Source of the DNA: Ezakiella coagulans
Lineage (GTDB): Bacteria > Bacillota > Clostridia > Tissierellales > Peptoniphilaceae
DNA: 64,000 bases
Reading direction: 5' to 3'
NCBI RefSeq assembly: GCF_003096635.1
Contig: NZ_QEKV01000001.1
Coordinates: forward strand, 1-64,000
Under the pieces are notes generated by a model. It was not told the DNA's origin. It searched no databases and saw only the letters and a list, made by a program, of their open reading frames with translations. Position numbers and translations under genes: made by a program. Positions 54,649 through 63,339 of the stretch are shown one piece after another; the first letter of the stretch is position 1; every line of letters begins with the position of its first letter.

Positions 54649-55056
54649 ATGGTAAATTATGATGAAAAAATGCAATTGTTCTTTTCGTGTTTGCTGAAGA
54701 GTAAAATGAATTTATATTCTATTGCAAAGATGGTCAAGGACAAAAACATCACGAATCTTATTGACAGGATTAATGAAACGGAAAATCTTATTTACATCAT
54801 TTGTATGGAACGCGGTGTTAACATCAGTTTTGATTTAAACACTTGTGAAAGCCTTGCGGACTACAGCTACAGACTCATGGAAATTTCGACCGCAGAAGAA
54901 TATAAAGAAGAAGTGAGAAAAATTTCGAATCATATCTGTCAACATTTCGGGGAAATAATAAGAGCACATACAGAAACCAACGAATTTCATATTGTTTATG
55001 AATTTTCAGAGGCATCTAACGCATTCTACAAGGCTGCGAGAGAAATTTATTTATAA
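54649..55056 (+). CDS. Hypothetical helical protein (135 aa)
   Basis: A soluble, mostly helical protein, with segments MQLFFSCLLKSKMNLYSIAKM and FHIVYEFSEASNAFYKAAREIYL. It has no signal peptide and no domain I recognise. The SD AAGGAG is close to the ATG. It is followed after 12 bp by the C39-like lipoprotein gene and is probably co-transcribed. Confidence 0.65.
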   Translation: MVNYDEKMQLFFSCLLKSKMNLYSIAKMVKDKNITNLIDRINETENLIYIICMERGVNISFDLNTCESLADYSYRLMEISTAEEYKEEVRKISNHICQHFGEIIRAHTETNEFHIVYEFSEASNAFYKAAREIYL

Positions 55057-55068
55057 GAGGTATTTTTT

Positions 55069-56211
55069 ATGAAAAAGTTATTGGTAATTTTAGCAATTGT
55101 GTTTGCCGGCTTCTTTATGTTCGGATGCAAAAAAGCTGACGCACCGACAGATGAAACAAAAAACGTTTCAAATGAAGAAGTAAAAACAGACGACAAAAAA
55201 GAAACTGAAGAAAAGAAAACTGAAGAAACATCAGACATCGACTTCAACGGAGTCACAAGTGTAAAACTTCCTATGAGCGACGTTGCATATGAAACTGTCG
55301 ATGTTGATGGAAAAAAATATGTAGATTTGGCAGAGTTCGGAAAATATATGGAACTTTCAAAAAACAGATACACATATAAAATCGACACAGAAAAGAAAGC
55401 AATCAGATTCAAACTTGAAATCGTTTCAAAAGACAAATGGAGCGATCCTGTCGATAGAGCAGGACTTCAACCTGAAAAGTACACACTCAAAGTAAAAAAT
55501 GAAAAAGTTGAAGACGCTGATGTAATTTTAAAGGACAACAAAAATGCACTTGTCGACTTAATGAGCATGGCACATCTTTTGAAATTTTCATACAAAGACG
55601 GCGAAATGATTTTTGAAGACGCAGACAATTTGAAGCCGGAAGTTTCACAAAACAGAGACTATGAATGGTACATGGACCAAGGTCACACCGGAAAATACAG
55701 CGACGGCAACTGTGGACCGACATCCCTTGCAATGATTTTAAAATGGCTCGACCCGAACAGTGCTGCAACAGGTGAATCATTGAGAGATGAAATACCGAAC
55801 AACGGCGATTGGTGGACCACAAATATTTTCGAAAGCTATTTCGAATCAAATAAAATGAGCATCGATGACACGCTCTACAAGAGCCCAGAAACAATCACAG
55901 ACATGATTAACAACGGGGACATCGTGCTTGTATGCTTGAAAATGGGTGAAATTTCACCGAACAAACAACCAAATTCTTCAAACATTGGAAGATTTTACGG
56001 CTTTGACGGCGGACACTTCCTTTTGATCAAGGGCTACAAAATTGTTGACGGCAAACTCTACTACGAAGTATATGACCCGAACAACTGGGATATGAAATAC
56101 GATAACGGAGAACCGATGGGTAAAGACCGTTTGTATGCAGCAACCGAAATGGATAAGGCAATCACAACTTGGTGGTCAGGAATTTACGGAATCAAACCGC
56201 TCGGAAAATAA
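55069..56211 (+). CDS. Lipoprotein with C39-like cysteine peptidase domain
   Basis: A 380-residue lipoprotein: signal with lipobox MFGC (Cys20), a charged linker (residues 22-60), a stalk/copper-amine-oxidase-like segment (about 62-185, with VDVDGKKYVDLAEFGKYMEL and ALVDLMSMAHLLKFSY), then a papain-like C39 domain. The catalytic residues are visible: Cys215 in DGNCGPTSLAMIL, His316 in GGHFLLIKGYK and Asp336 in VYDPNNWD. An outside peptidase or inactive fold relative is inferred; its target is unknown. A bidirectional terminator follows. Confidence 0.8.
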   Translation: MKKLLVILAIVFAGFFMFGCKKADAPTDETKNVSNEEVKTDDKKETEEKKTEETSDIDFNGVTSVKLPMSDVAYETVDVDGKKYVDLAEFGKYMELSKNRYTYKIDTEKKAIRFKLEIVSKDKWSDPVDRAGLQPEKYTLKVKNEKVEDADVILKDNKNALVDLMSMAHLLKFSYKDGEMIFEDADNLKPEVSQNRDYEWYMDQGHTGKYSDGNCGPTSLAMILKWLDPNSAATGESLRDEIPNNGDWWTTNIFESYFESNKMSIDDTLYKSPETITDMINNGDIVLVCLKMGEISPNKQPNSSNIGRFYGFDGGHFLLIKGYKIVDGKLYYEVYDPNNWDMKYDNGEPMGKDRLYAATEMDKAITTWWSGIYGIKPLGK

Positions 56212-56213
56212 AA

Positions 56214-56247
56214 AAATAAAAACCGGAGATTCGCTCTCCGGTTTTTT
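56214..56247. terminator. Bidirectional terminator
   Basis: ACCGGAGA/TCTCCGGT stem with T-runs on both strands. It serves the lipoprotein (plus) and glutaredoxin (minus) genes. Confidence 0.8.
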
Positions 56248-56252
56248 ATTGC

Positions 56253-56489
56253 TTACATATTTTCTTTTAAATACTCAATGATGTCGTCAGATTCGTACAT
56301 AGGTTTATCGCCGATCATAAGCATAGGAACTTGCTTTTTGCCACCCTTTTCGATGAGCTCATTTTCATTTTCCTTGTTTCCTATAATATCTTTCACTTCG
56401 ATTCCTTCAATTGAATTTTTCTCGATGAATCTCAAAACCTTTTTACAAAATGGACATGTGTTCATTATATATAGTGTTAAATTTTGCAT
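56253..56489 (-). CDS. Glutaredoxin-family protein
   Basis: A 78-residue thioredoxin-fold protein with the dithiol active site TCPFC (Cys12, Cys15), the cis-Pro region KKQVPMLMIGD and the closing MYESDDIIEYL. Length and motifs match small bacterial glutaredoxins. Glutathione use is doubtful in anaerobes, so a thioredoxin-like partner is possible. It follows the TPM gene after 9 bp on the same strand and may be the last gene of that operon. Confidence 0.9.
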   Translation of the reverse strand: MQNLTLYIMNTCPFCKKVLRFIEKNSIEGIEVKDIIGNKENENELIEKGGKKQVPMLMIGDKPMYESDDIIEYLKENM

Positions 56490-56498
56490 ATTTCCTCC

Positions 56499-57287
56499 TT
56501 ACCAACTTCCACTTGAGCCGCCGCCACCGGAGCGACCGCCACCGCCGCCGAAACCGCCACCGCCGGAGAAACCTCCGCCGAATCCGCCGCTTCTGCCGCT
56601 GCCCGACATATTGCTTAGCCAGAACAGTGTGTTCAATCCGCCGCGACCGCCGCCTCTTATAAGCATCATAAATATTATAAATATTATGAGACCCATAAGC
56701 GGACTGATTCTTCCTTCTCTTTCGTCGCCGAAATTATCGAAAGCATCGATGCCTTCAATTTCAACTCCGAGATAATCTGCAACAAGACCAAGAGTAATTT
56801 CGTAACCGTCCATAATGCCGGCTTCCATATTTTCCTCTTTAAATCTTGGAATCATAACATTTCTAATAATTTGGTCAGCTCTTTGTGCAGGAATGACTTT
56901 CATCAAACCATATCCCACTTCGATTCGAACCTGACCTTTCTCAGTCGCCGTTTTCGGTTTTACAACAATCAAAAGCCCCTGGTCGTTCTTGTCGCCGATT
57001 TCCCATTTTTCAAACAGACGAGTCGAATAATTTTCAATAGTCATACCGTTTAAATCGTTCACAACAGCGACCACAATTTGAACGCCCGTCTTTTCATAAA
57101 GTTCATTTGAATGGTCAATAATAAACTTTTTGCTGCTCTCTCTCAGTGTGTTTGTTTCATCGTATGCGTAAAAATAATAATCCGCATCCGGAAGTGTGCT
57201 GTAGTCAAAATCGCTGAGTTTGTCAGCACTGACGGTAAAACTGAATAAAAGTAAAAGCGAAGTCAATATAGTTATTATCTTTTTCAT
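56499..57287 (-). CDS. TPM domain (YgcG-family) membrane protein
   Basis: A 262-residue protein: signal peptide (1-21), TPM domain (about 40-175; YFYAYDETNTLRESSKKFII, TGVQIVVAVVNDLNG, EIGDKNDQGLLIVV, VEVGYGLMKVIP), then a helix with PLMGLIIFIIFMMLI (TM) and a C-terminal glycine-rich tail with GGGG runs. It is followed downstream by glutaredoxin and preceded by LemA, a pairing seen in many genomes. The Gly-rich tail probably lies in the cytoplasm or wall; role unknown. Confidence 0.9.
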   Translation of the reverse strand: MKKIITILTSLLLLFSFTVSADKLSDFDYSTLPDADYYFYAYDETNTLRESSKKFIIDHSNELYEKTGVQIVVAVVNDLNGMTIENYSTRLFEKWEIGDKNDQGLLIVVKPKTATEKGQVRIEVGYGLMKVIPAQRADQIIRNVMIPRFKEENMEAGIMDGYEITLGLVADYLGVEIEGIDAFDNFGDEREGRISPLMGLIIFIIFMMLIRGGGRGGLNTLFWLSNMSGSGRSGGFGGGFSGGGGFGGGGGRSGGGGSSGSW

Positions 57288-57322
57288 TCTAAATGACTCC
57301 TTTCTCGAGTGCTCTTGATTAG

Positions 57323-57880
57323 TTATTTGTTAAAATCAACCTTCGGTGTTTCCTTGTCAGCTTCGCTGATTTGGAAGTATTCCTTAGGTGAGAAACCGAA
57401 CATTCCTGCGATAATTTTTTTCGGGAATCTCTTTACATCTTGGTTGTAAACTTTAACCTTGTCATTGTAACGCATTCTTTCTGTTGAAAGCTCATTTTCA
57501 ATGCTTGAAAGCTCAGCTTGAAGTGCCATAAAGTTTTCGTTTGCTTTAAGTTCCGGATAGTTTTCAACAACAACGTTGATGTCGCCGATTGCCTTTGTGA
57601 GTTCAGCGTTTGCTTCAGCAGCTTGTTCCGGTGTCTTTGCGTCCAAAACTTTGCTTCTTGCTTCTGTTACTTTTACAAATATGTCTTCTTCGTGTTTTGC
57701 ATATCCCTTTACTGTTTCAACAAGATTCGGTATAAGGTCTGCACGTTTCTTTAATACATTTTCAACTTGTGCCCATGCACTGTCTACTTCTTCGTTTTGT
57801 TGTACAAGACCGTTGTACATACCGCCTAAAAATACGGCAATAACAACTAATACAACGATAATAGGTAATAATTTTTTCAT
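57323..57880 (-). CDS. LemA-family protein
   Basis: A 185-residue protein with one N-terminal TM (KLLPIIVVLVVIAVFLGGMY) and a long helical coiled part with the LemA pattern: NGLVQQNEEVDSAWAQVENVLKKRADLIPNLVETVKGYAKHE and the C-terminal YNDKVKVYNQDVKRFPKKIIAGMFGFSPKEYFQ. LemA and TPM/YgcG proteins are often neighbours. Their joint function is not settled. The N-terminus faces outside. Confidence 0.95.
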   Translation of the reverse strand: MKKLLPIIVVLVVIAVFLGGMYNGLVQQNEEVDSAWAQVENVLKKRADLIPNLVETVKGYAKHEEDIFVKVTEARSKVLDAKTPEQAAEANAELTKAIGDINVVVENYPELKANENFMALQAELSSIENELSTERMRYNDKVKVYNQDVKRFPKKIIAGMFGFSPKEYFQISEADKETPKVDFNK

Positions 57881-57952
57881 ATCAATTTTCCTTTCTATAA
57901 TACTATATAATACTTATACCCAAAAAAATGTTTTTTAACAAAGAGAATTTTC

Positions 57953-57981
57953 TTGAATAATGTAGCTCAGTGTGTTATAAT
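57953..57981 (+). promoter_or_regulatory. Promoter of the 6S-like RNA
   Basis: TTGAAT (57953-57958), 17-bp spacer, TATAAT (57976-57981), placing the RNA start at about 57988. Confidence 0.75.
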
Positions 57982-57987
57982 AAAACT

Positions 57988-58165
57988 AACCTGATCGGTG
58001 CGCTACGTATTTTAATTCAACCGACAAATTTTATACGGGAATTGACCGTTTTTCCTTGCCGAGACAATGCCACCTTTGAGTGGACTGTCGGAGTGGGAAA
58101 TAGTTTACCCACCTGAACATGGCGGGTGTGAATTATGATACACGGACGGCCGATCGGGGCCCAAA
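57988..58165 (+). ncRNA. ssrS: 6S RNA candidate
   Basis: A gene-free stretch of about 175 bp behind a good promoter folds as a long rod. A closing stem pairs 57990-57998 with 58150-58158 (one G-U). A second stem pairs GTATTTTAATTCA with TGAATTATGATAC. Then comes a large open middle with ATACGGGAATTGACCG on one side and ACCCACC...GGGTGT hairpin sequence on the other, and an apical stem CCGA-ACA/TGT-CGG topped by CCAC/GTGG. This shape, size and isolated position match 6S RNA, which blocks housekeeping RNA polymerase. Assignment rests on shape, not on a covariance model. Confidence 0.65.
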
Positions 58166-58207
58166 AGGGTTAAATATAAATTATTTTAAAATAATTTAAA
58201 AAAACTA

Positions 58208-58236
58208 TTGACAAGGCTATTCTTATATGTTAGAAT
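58208..58236 (+). promoter_or_regulatory. Promoter of tRNA-Pro
   Basis: TTGACA (58208-58213), 17-bp spacer, TAGAAT (58231-58236). The leader to the tRNA is about 65 bases and includes a T-arm-like hairpin at about 58276-58292. Confidence 0.75.
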
Positions 58237-58306
58237 AACATTGTTCGGTAATCGACCGGATCAATTAAATAGTTGTGAGTTTGATTCTCACTAATATTTA
58301 TAGCGT

Positions 58307-58383
58307 CGGGGTGTAGCGCAGTTTGGTAGCGCACGTGCTTTGGGAGCATGGGGCCGGGAGTTCAAATCTTCTCACCCCGACCA
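58307..58383 (+). tRNA. tRNA-Pro (TGG)
   Basis: Acceptor CGGGGTG/CACCCCG, D-arm AGCGCAGTTTGGTAGCGC, anticodon arm CGTGC-TTTGGGA-GCATG with anticodon TGG, T-arm GGGAGTTCAAATCTTCTC, encoded CCA. Confidence 0.96.
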
Positions 58384-58416
58384 TTTTCTTATATTGCATA
58401 GGAAGGAGGGCTATCA

Positions 58417-59235
58417 GTGAAAAAGGTAATATCACTTGTCTCTTTACTATGTATATTTTTATTTGTAGGTGTTTTTCTTCACATCGATAACGCACACTTC
58501 AACAAAAGAGCTCTTGCGAGAGCGGAAGAACTAAACGGCGTTATCTCCGGAGATAAATATTTTGAAGACATCCTTATTGCAAAGGGTCAATCTTATTTGA
58601 AAGAGCAAAAACAAGTTCTCTTAAATAAGAAGAAAAACGACATCGTCAAGGCAAAAGACCAAGACAAAAAACCGACATACGAAGTAAATCCGAACGATGG
58701 CACAAACTTCAAAGAGGTTTTTAAAAACGCAGTCTTTATCGGCGATTCGATTTCAAATGCTCTTTCATATTACAAACACCTCGAAGCAAAAAACGTAGTA
58801 GCAAAATTGGGACAAAATATAAGAACTACTAAAAAAGAAATCAAAAATATCAAGGCTAAAAATCCGACACATATCTACATTATGCTCGGAATGAACGACT
58901 CTATGTTCGTGAAGGATGCGGCAAAGTTTAAGAAGAGCTACAAAGAGCTCGTAACGGAATTGCAAAAAAGCTTGCCGAACGCAAAGATATATTTTCAAAG
59001 TATTTTGCCTGCCGATGTTAACAACAAAAAAGCTACGGCACGTGTTTCAAATGACAAGATCAAATCGTTCAACGATGCTCTTGTGGAACTTGCTGGGGAA
59101 ATGAAGCTTGAATTTATTGACCTCAGACCGTTTATAAATTCACATCCGAATTTTTATGAGCCGGATGGAATTCATTTAAATAAAAACTTCCACAGATATT
59201 GGTTGAAATTTATACAGGTAAATTATTTTAATTAG
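58417..59235 (+). CDS. Extracellular SGNH/GDSL hydrolase
   Basis: A 272-residue protein starting at GTG 58417 (GGAAGGAGG upstream). Residues 1-25 form an N-terminal anchor or signal. The SGNH blocks are visible: GDSIS with Ser111, KLGQNIRTTKKEI (block II Gly), YIMLGMNDSMF (block III Asn) and EPDGIHLNKNF with Asp250 and His253. It probably acts as an esterase/acyltransferase on surface polymers. It is the first of four genes whose families are linked to O-acylation of cell-surface polysaccharide. Confidence 0.88.
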   Translation: MKKVISLVSLLCIFLFVGVFLHIDNAHFNKRALARAEELNGVISGDKYFEDILIAKGQSYLKEQKQVLLNKKKNDIVKAKDQDKKPTYEVNPNDGTNFKEVFKNAVFIGDSISNALSYYKHLEAKNVVAKLGQNIRTTKKEIKNIKAKNPTHIYIMLGMNDSMFVKDAAKFKKSYKELVTELQKSLPNAKIYFQSILPADVNNKKATARVSNDKIKSFNDALVELAGEMKLEFIDLRPFINSHPNFYEPDGIHLNKNFHRYWLKFIQVNYFN

Positions 59236-59244
59236 GGAGGAAAC

Positions 59245-59727
59245 ATGAGAAAATTAATTCTCTTTATGAGTGCATTTTTGCTTCTTTTCGCTTGCGGTTG
59301 CACAAAAAATGACAATGCGAGCGACAGCAAGGGTTCAAATGACCCGGGTATAGAAAAATTATTCGAAGCGGCAAAACAAAATATGGACACGGAAATCATG
59401 ACTGAAGAAAGTGATCCTGAAACGATAAACACATTTTTTGAAATCACAAAAGACAACTATGAAGAATTTAAATTTGCTATGCCGAACACAAATATTCAAG
59501 TGTCACAAATTGTAATTGTAAAGGCGAAAGACGGCAATTTGGATGCGGTCAAAAAAGGCATCAAGTCATATCTTGACAACAACCTTGAAATTTTCAGCTC
59601 CTATTTACCGGATCAATATGAACTCCTCAAAAAAGCGGAGTTCTTTGAAAAAGACAACTACTCGATTCTTCTTGTAGGTGAAGGCGCCGACAAAGCAAAA
59701 GACGCTGTTTTAAACGCATTTAAATAA
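59245..59727 (+). CDS. DUF4358 lipoprotein
   Basis: A 160-residue lipoprotein with lipobox at FACGC and a DUF4358-type domain: ITKDNYEEFKFAMPNTNIQVSQIVIVKAKDGNLDAVKKGIKSYLDN. The family is routinely found beside MBOAT acyltransferase genes, as here. Function unknown; likely a structural helper of the acylation machinery. Confidence 0.82.
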   Translation: MRKLILFMSAFLLLFACGCTKNDNASDSKGSNDPGIEKLFEAAKQNMDTEIMTEESDPETINTFFEITKDNYEEFKFAMPNTNIQVSQIVIVKAKDGNLDAVKKGIKSYLDNNLEIFSSYLPDQYELLKKAEFFEKDNYSILLVGEGADKAKDAVLNAFK

Positions 59728-59782
59728 ACTTCAGGGTGCTTCGTTCTCGAGCACCCTTATTTTTGTATTACGAGGAGACAAC

Positions 59783-61144
59783 ATGGTTTTTTCATCCATA
59801 CTTTTTTTATTCTACTTCTTTCCTATAGTATTTATAGTAAATAAACTTTTGCCGAAGAAATACAAAAACCTTTGGCTCTTTTTTGCGAGCATGTTTTTTT
59901 ACGCATGGGGCGAGCCAATCTACATATTAATAATGCTCTTTTCAACATTTTTCGACTACACAAACGGCAGGCTCATGGTTGGAGCGAGCGAAAAAAAGAA
60001 AAAACTGATTTTAATAAACTCCATTGTCGTAAACCTCGGAATATTATTCTTCTTTAAATACTCCGATTTCTTTATAAAAGTTGTAAACGAATTTGGCTTC
60101 GGCATAAAGCCGTTAAATCTTGCGCTGCCGCTCGGCATCTCGTTCTACACATTTCAAACTCTGTCCTATACAATCGACTGCTACAGAGGTCGCGTAAATA
60201 TCGCGGACAATATTGTGGACTTTGGACTTTTTGTCACCAGCTTTCCACAGCTCATTGCAGGGCCGATTGTAAAATACATCGACGTTGAAAAAGAACTTAA
60301 AGAACGTGACGATAGCTTACATTCGTACAACGAGGGAATGAAAATATTCATCGAAGGGCTATTTTTAAAAGTGTTTCTTGCAAATAAATTCGGTGAAATA
60401 TTTAACAGCTTCACATTTGCCGACGCAAGCTCAAAAACACTTGTATTTTTAAAACTCGTCGCATACAGTCTGCAAATCTACTTCGACTTTGCGGGCTACT
60501 CGAAAATGGCGATCGGTATGGGAAGAATGCTCGGATTTCACTTTCCGGAAAACTTCAACTACCCGTACATTTCAAAAAGTATAACAGAATTTTGGTCGAG
60601 ATGGCACATGACGCTGAGCTCGTGGTTCAAAGAATACGTCTACATTCCGCTCGGCGGCAATCGCGTCGGAAAAGCAAGACACATCTTTAACATCTTTGTG
60701 GTTTGGTTTTTGACAGGATTTTGGCACGGTGCCGACTACAACTTCATACTTTGGGGCATGTACTTTTTCGTCGTATTGATTTTGGAAAAATACTTCTTCC
60801 TAAAAATTCTCGAAAAAATGCCGAAATTTATTTCGCACATCTATACGATGGTCATAATACTATTCAGCTGGGTTCTGTTCACATCGACGGACCTAAAGGA
60901 TATAGGAGCTTTTTTTTCATCGCTCAGCTCAAAACCGTTTTTCTCAGGCGAGGTAATAAGCTTTTTGCTGCAATATGGAATACTATTTATTATAGGGATC
61001 CTCTTTTCGACCCCTCGACCGAAAAAACTTTTCGAAAAACAAAAAGAATCAATACAAATTGCTGTGCTTACAATAGCATTTTTGCTATCTCTCGCAGCAC
61101 TCGTTGCGGGAAACTACAACCCGTTCTTGTACTTTAGATTTTAG
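59783..61144 (+). CDS. MBOAT-family O-acyltransferase (AlgI/DltB type)
   Basis: A 453-residue membrane protein with about ten hydrophobic segments. Key motifs: PLGISFYTFQTLSYTIDCYRG, GPIVKY, LQIYFDFAGYSKMAIGMGRMLGF, FPENFNYPYISKSITEFWSRWHMTLSSWFKEYVYIPLGGNR and the catalytic His in LTGFWHGADYNFILWG. It transfers acyl groups across the membrane to a surface polymer. Between SGNH/DUF4358 and a DHHW protein, which act as partners at the outer face. Confidence 0.93.
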   Translation: MVFSSILFLFYFFPIVFIVNKLLPKKYKNLWLFFASMFFYAWGEPIYILIMLFSTFFDYTNGRLMVGASEKKKKLILINSIVVNLGILFFFKYSDFFIKVVNEFGFGIKPLNLALPLGISFYTFQTLSYTIDCYRGRVNIADNIVDFGLFVTSFPQLIAGPIVKYIDVEKELKERDDSLHSYNEGMKIFIEGLFLKVFLANKFGEIFNSFTFADASSKTLVFLKLVAYSLQIYFDFAGYSKMAIGMGRMLGFHFPENFNYPYISKSITEFWSRWHMTLSSWFKEYVYIPLGGNRVGKARHIFNIFVVWFLTGFWHGADYNFILWGMYFFVVLILEKYFFLKILEKMPKFISHIYTMVIILFSWVLFTSTDLKDIGAFFSSLSSKPFFSGEVISFLLQYGILFIIGILFSTPRPKKLFEKQKESIQIAVLTIAFLLSLAALVAGNYNPFLYFRF

Positions 61145-61152
61145 GTGATAAA

Positions 61153-62139
61153 ATGAAGAAAAATTATTCTACAATTGTATTAATATTTTTGATGCTCATG
61201 GGCACCTTGATTCTTTTCAACAAAAAAGAAGCGAGTGAATTCGAAATGAGAAAACTCAAAAAATATCCGGAACTCACCAAAGAAAATATATTTGACGGTT
61301 CATTCGGAAAAGAATTTGAAGAAGCATTGACCGATCGTGTGCCCGGAAAAATATATTTCACATCTTTGAACTCGTACAAGGACTTCTTGTTGGGCGAAAG
61401 GGAGAAAAACGGAGTCTATCTTTCACTTTCAAGGCTCACACAAAAGCCGATAAAAAATGTATTGATTGAAAAACTTTTGATGGAAAAGGAAAAACATCCG
61501 AATTTAAAAGCTTATTTAGTTCCGTACAAACTATATTATGAAAACAACATGCCGCTCGCTTTAAAAAATCTCAAAATAAGTGAGGAATATCAAAAGCGAT
61601 TCGACCAAATAAAAGACAAATCCGATGTGGACTTCACAAAAATTCTGACTCTTGAGGACTACTATCTAGGCGATCACCACCTAAACTCCGAAGGCGTGAA
61701 AAAAGTGCTTCGCTCGCTCGGCTTTGAAAACGAAAAAGAAACGGAGAGCTTTGGAAAATTCATAGGAGGAGAAGCGAGAAAATCCGGAATAATGATAAGA
61801 GACAACTTCTCAATTGTCTACGACGAAAAAACGAAAGACTTGAAATTTAAAAGAATGATTGACGGAAAAGAGTCAGAGGAACTTGTGGTTGATGAAAAGA
61901 GAGCGACCGGAGTCGACAAATACCTCGCATATATGGGTGGAAACTTCGGGGAAGTCACAATGAACGGACTCGGAGAAAAATCGCTATTAATACTCAAAGA
62001 CTCATTTGCAAATCCGTTCATAGGATTCTTTGCGGAAAAATATGGGAAAATAAAAATTGTTGACTCGAGATTTTTTGACGGAGATATTTTCAAAGAGCTT
62101 GAAAACTTTGATGAAATCATTGTGTTCTCCGGAATATAG
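61153..62139 (+). CDS. DHHW/AlgJ-like acylation partner protein
   Basis: A 328-residue protein with an N-terminal TM (TIVLIFLMLMGTLILF). The body has GKEFEEALTDRVPGKIYFTSLNSYKDFLLGE, the SGNH-like DHH motif (DYYLGDHHLNSEG) and a C-terminal LLILKDSFANPFIGFFAEKYGKIKIVDSRFF, as in DHHW proteins that team with MBOAT enzymes. It completes the four-gene cluster. The ser-like residues for catalysis are in KDSFA. Confidence 0.88.
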   Translation: MKKNYSTIVLIFLMLMGTLILFNKKEASEFEMRKLKKYPELTKENIFDGSFGKEFEEALTDRVPGKIYFTSLNSYKDFLLGEREKNGVYLSLSRLTQKPIKNVLIEKLLMEKEKHPNLKAYLVPYKLYYENNMPLALKNLKISEEYQKRFDQIKDKSDVDFTKILTLEDYYLGDHHLNSEGVKKVLRSLGFENEKETESFGKFIGGEARKSGIMIRDNFSIVYDEKTKDLKFKRMIDGKESEELVVDEKRATGVDKYLAYMGGNFGEVTMNGLGEKSLLILKDSFANPFIGFFAEKYGKIKIVDSRFFDGDIFKELENFDEIIVFSGI

Positions 62140-62176
62140 AAAGTAAAAAATAATTTAAAATATTTTGAAAAAAAGC

Positions 62177-62205
62177 TTGACAAAAGAAAAATTGTCTGAT
62201 ATAAT
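62177..62205 (+). promoter_or_regulatory. rplJ operon promoter
   Basis: TTGACA (62177-62182), 17-bp spacer, TATAAT (62200-62205): full consensus, as expected for ribosomal protein genes. Confidence 0.88.
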
Positions 62206-62212
62206 AATGAAT

Positions 62213-62340
62213 GTTGAATAAGAAAACCGAAGAAAGCCGGTTGTGAAATAATATTTCACGGAAATCCTGCCGAGGTGTATGAAAAAGTTTTTATTTTAGT
62301 GATTTTTTTAGACCTCGTTTTCGAGGTCTTTTCTAATATA
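62213..62340 (+). promoter_or_regulatory. Ribosomal protein L10 leader
   Basis: Structured leader with AACCGAAGAAAGCCGGTT, a hairpin GTGAAATAATATTTCAC and AATCCTGCCGAGGTGTATG, the conserved part of L10 leaders where L10(L12)4 binds. It is followed by a GACCTCG/CGAGGTC hairpin with T-run (62310-62335), so L10 probably represses its own operon by terminating transcription. Confidence 0.85.
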
Positions 62341-62356
62341 AATGGGGAGGTGTCTA

Positions 62357-62884
62357 ATGAGAGAGGCAGTTTTAAAACAAAAAGAATCAACCGTTGCGGA
62401 AATTAAAGAAAAAATTGAAAAATCATCCTCTATGGTTCTTGTTGAATATCGTGGACTCACTGTTGAAGACGTAACTGAACTCCGTAAAAATTACAGAGAA
62501 GCAGGCGTTGACTACAAAGTTTACAAGAACACTCTTATGGCAAGAGCATTCACAGAACTTGGATATGAAGATTTTACAAAGAATTTCCACGGACCAAATG
62601 CAATCGCATTTGCATACGACGACATTGCCGCTGCAGCAAGAGTTTCAAACAAATTTGCTAAAGAAAACGATAAACTCGTTATCAAATCGGGAATGGTTGA
62701 CGGAAAAGAAATTGATTTAGACGGAATTAAAGCATTAGCAGAACTTCCAACAAAAGAAGTTCTCCTTTCACAAGTACTTGGTGGCTTGAATGGCCCAATC
62801 CAAGGCTTCGCAAATGTACTATCTGGAACAATGCGTTCCTTAGTAATTGCTCTTGACCAAATCAGAGCAGGTAAAGCAGAATAA
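62357..62884 (+). CDS. rplJ: 50S ribosomal protein L10
   Basis: A 175-residue stalk protein from ATG 62357 (GGGGAGGTG SD; an earlier ATG at 62342 lies inside the SD region). Motifs: [75 protein letters not shown] and LASTMRSLV-like C-terminus ([16 protein letters not shown]). It holds the L7/L12 dimers and rRNA in the stalk. Confidence 0.98.
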   Translation: MREAVLKQKESTVAEIKEKIEKSSSMVLVEYRGLTVEDVTELRKNYREAGVDYKVYKNTLMARAFTELGYEDFTKNFHGPNAIAFAYDDIAAAARVSNKFAKENDKLVIKSGMVDGKEIDLDGIKALAELPTKEVLLSQVLGGLNGPIQGFANVLSGTMRSLVIALDQIRAGKAE

Positions 62885-62910
62885 AATTAAAATTATCGGA
62901 GGTATTTAAA

Positions 62911-63294
62911 ATGAGTGAAAAAGTAACTAAACTTATTGAAGACGTAAAAGAATTAACAGTATTGGAATTAAGTGAACTTGTAAAAGCACTTGAAGAAGAA
63001 TTTGGCGTATCAGCAGCTGCTCCAGCAGCAGTTGCAGTAGCAGGACCTGCAGCAGCAGGCGGAGCAGCAGCAGCTGAAGAAAAAACAGAATTCGACGTAA
63101 TTCTTAAATCAGCTGGCGCAGAAAAAATCAAAGTTATCAAGGTTGTAAGAGAAGTTACAGGTCTTGGACTTAAAGAAGCTAAGGATCTCGTAGATGGAGC
63201 TCCAAAAGCACTTAAAGAAGGCGCTGCAAAAGACGAAGCAGAAGACATCAAGAAGAAACTTGAAGAAGTTGGCGCTGAAGTAGAAGTAAAATAA
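62911..63294 (+). CDS. rplL: 50S ribosomal protein L7/L12
   Basis: A 127-residue acidic stalk protein: N-terminal dimer part ([27 protein letters not shown]), an Ala/Gly-rich hinge (about 36-57) and the C-terminal domain ([45 protein letters not shown]). It recruits translation GTPases. 26 bp after rplJ. Ends at a terminator. The strong codon bias fits high expression. Confidence 0.98.
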   Translation: MSEKVTKLIEDVKELTVLELSELVKALEEEFGVSAAAPAAVAVAGPAAAGGAAAAEEKTEFDVILKSAGAEKIKVIKVVREVTGLGLKEAKDLVDGAPKALKEGAAKDEAEDIKKKLEEVGAEVEVK

Positions 63295-63304
63295 CAAAAA
63301 TTTG

Positions 63305-63333
63305 AGGAACCGGTGATCGCCGGTTCTTTTTTT
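63305..63333 (+). terminator. Terminator of rplJ-rplL
   Basis: GAACCGG/CCGGTTC stem with seven T. Confidence 0.88.
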
Positions 63334-63339
63334 GTTTGT

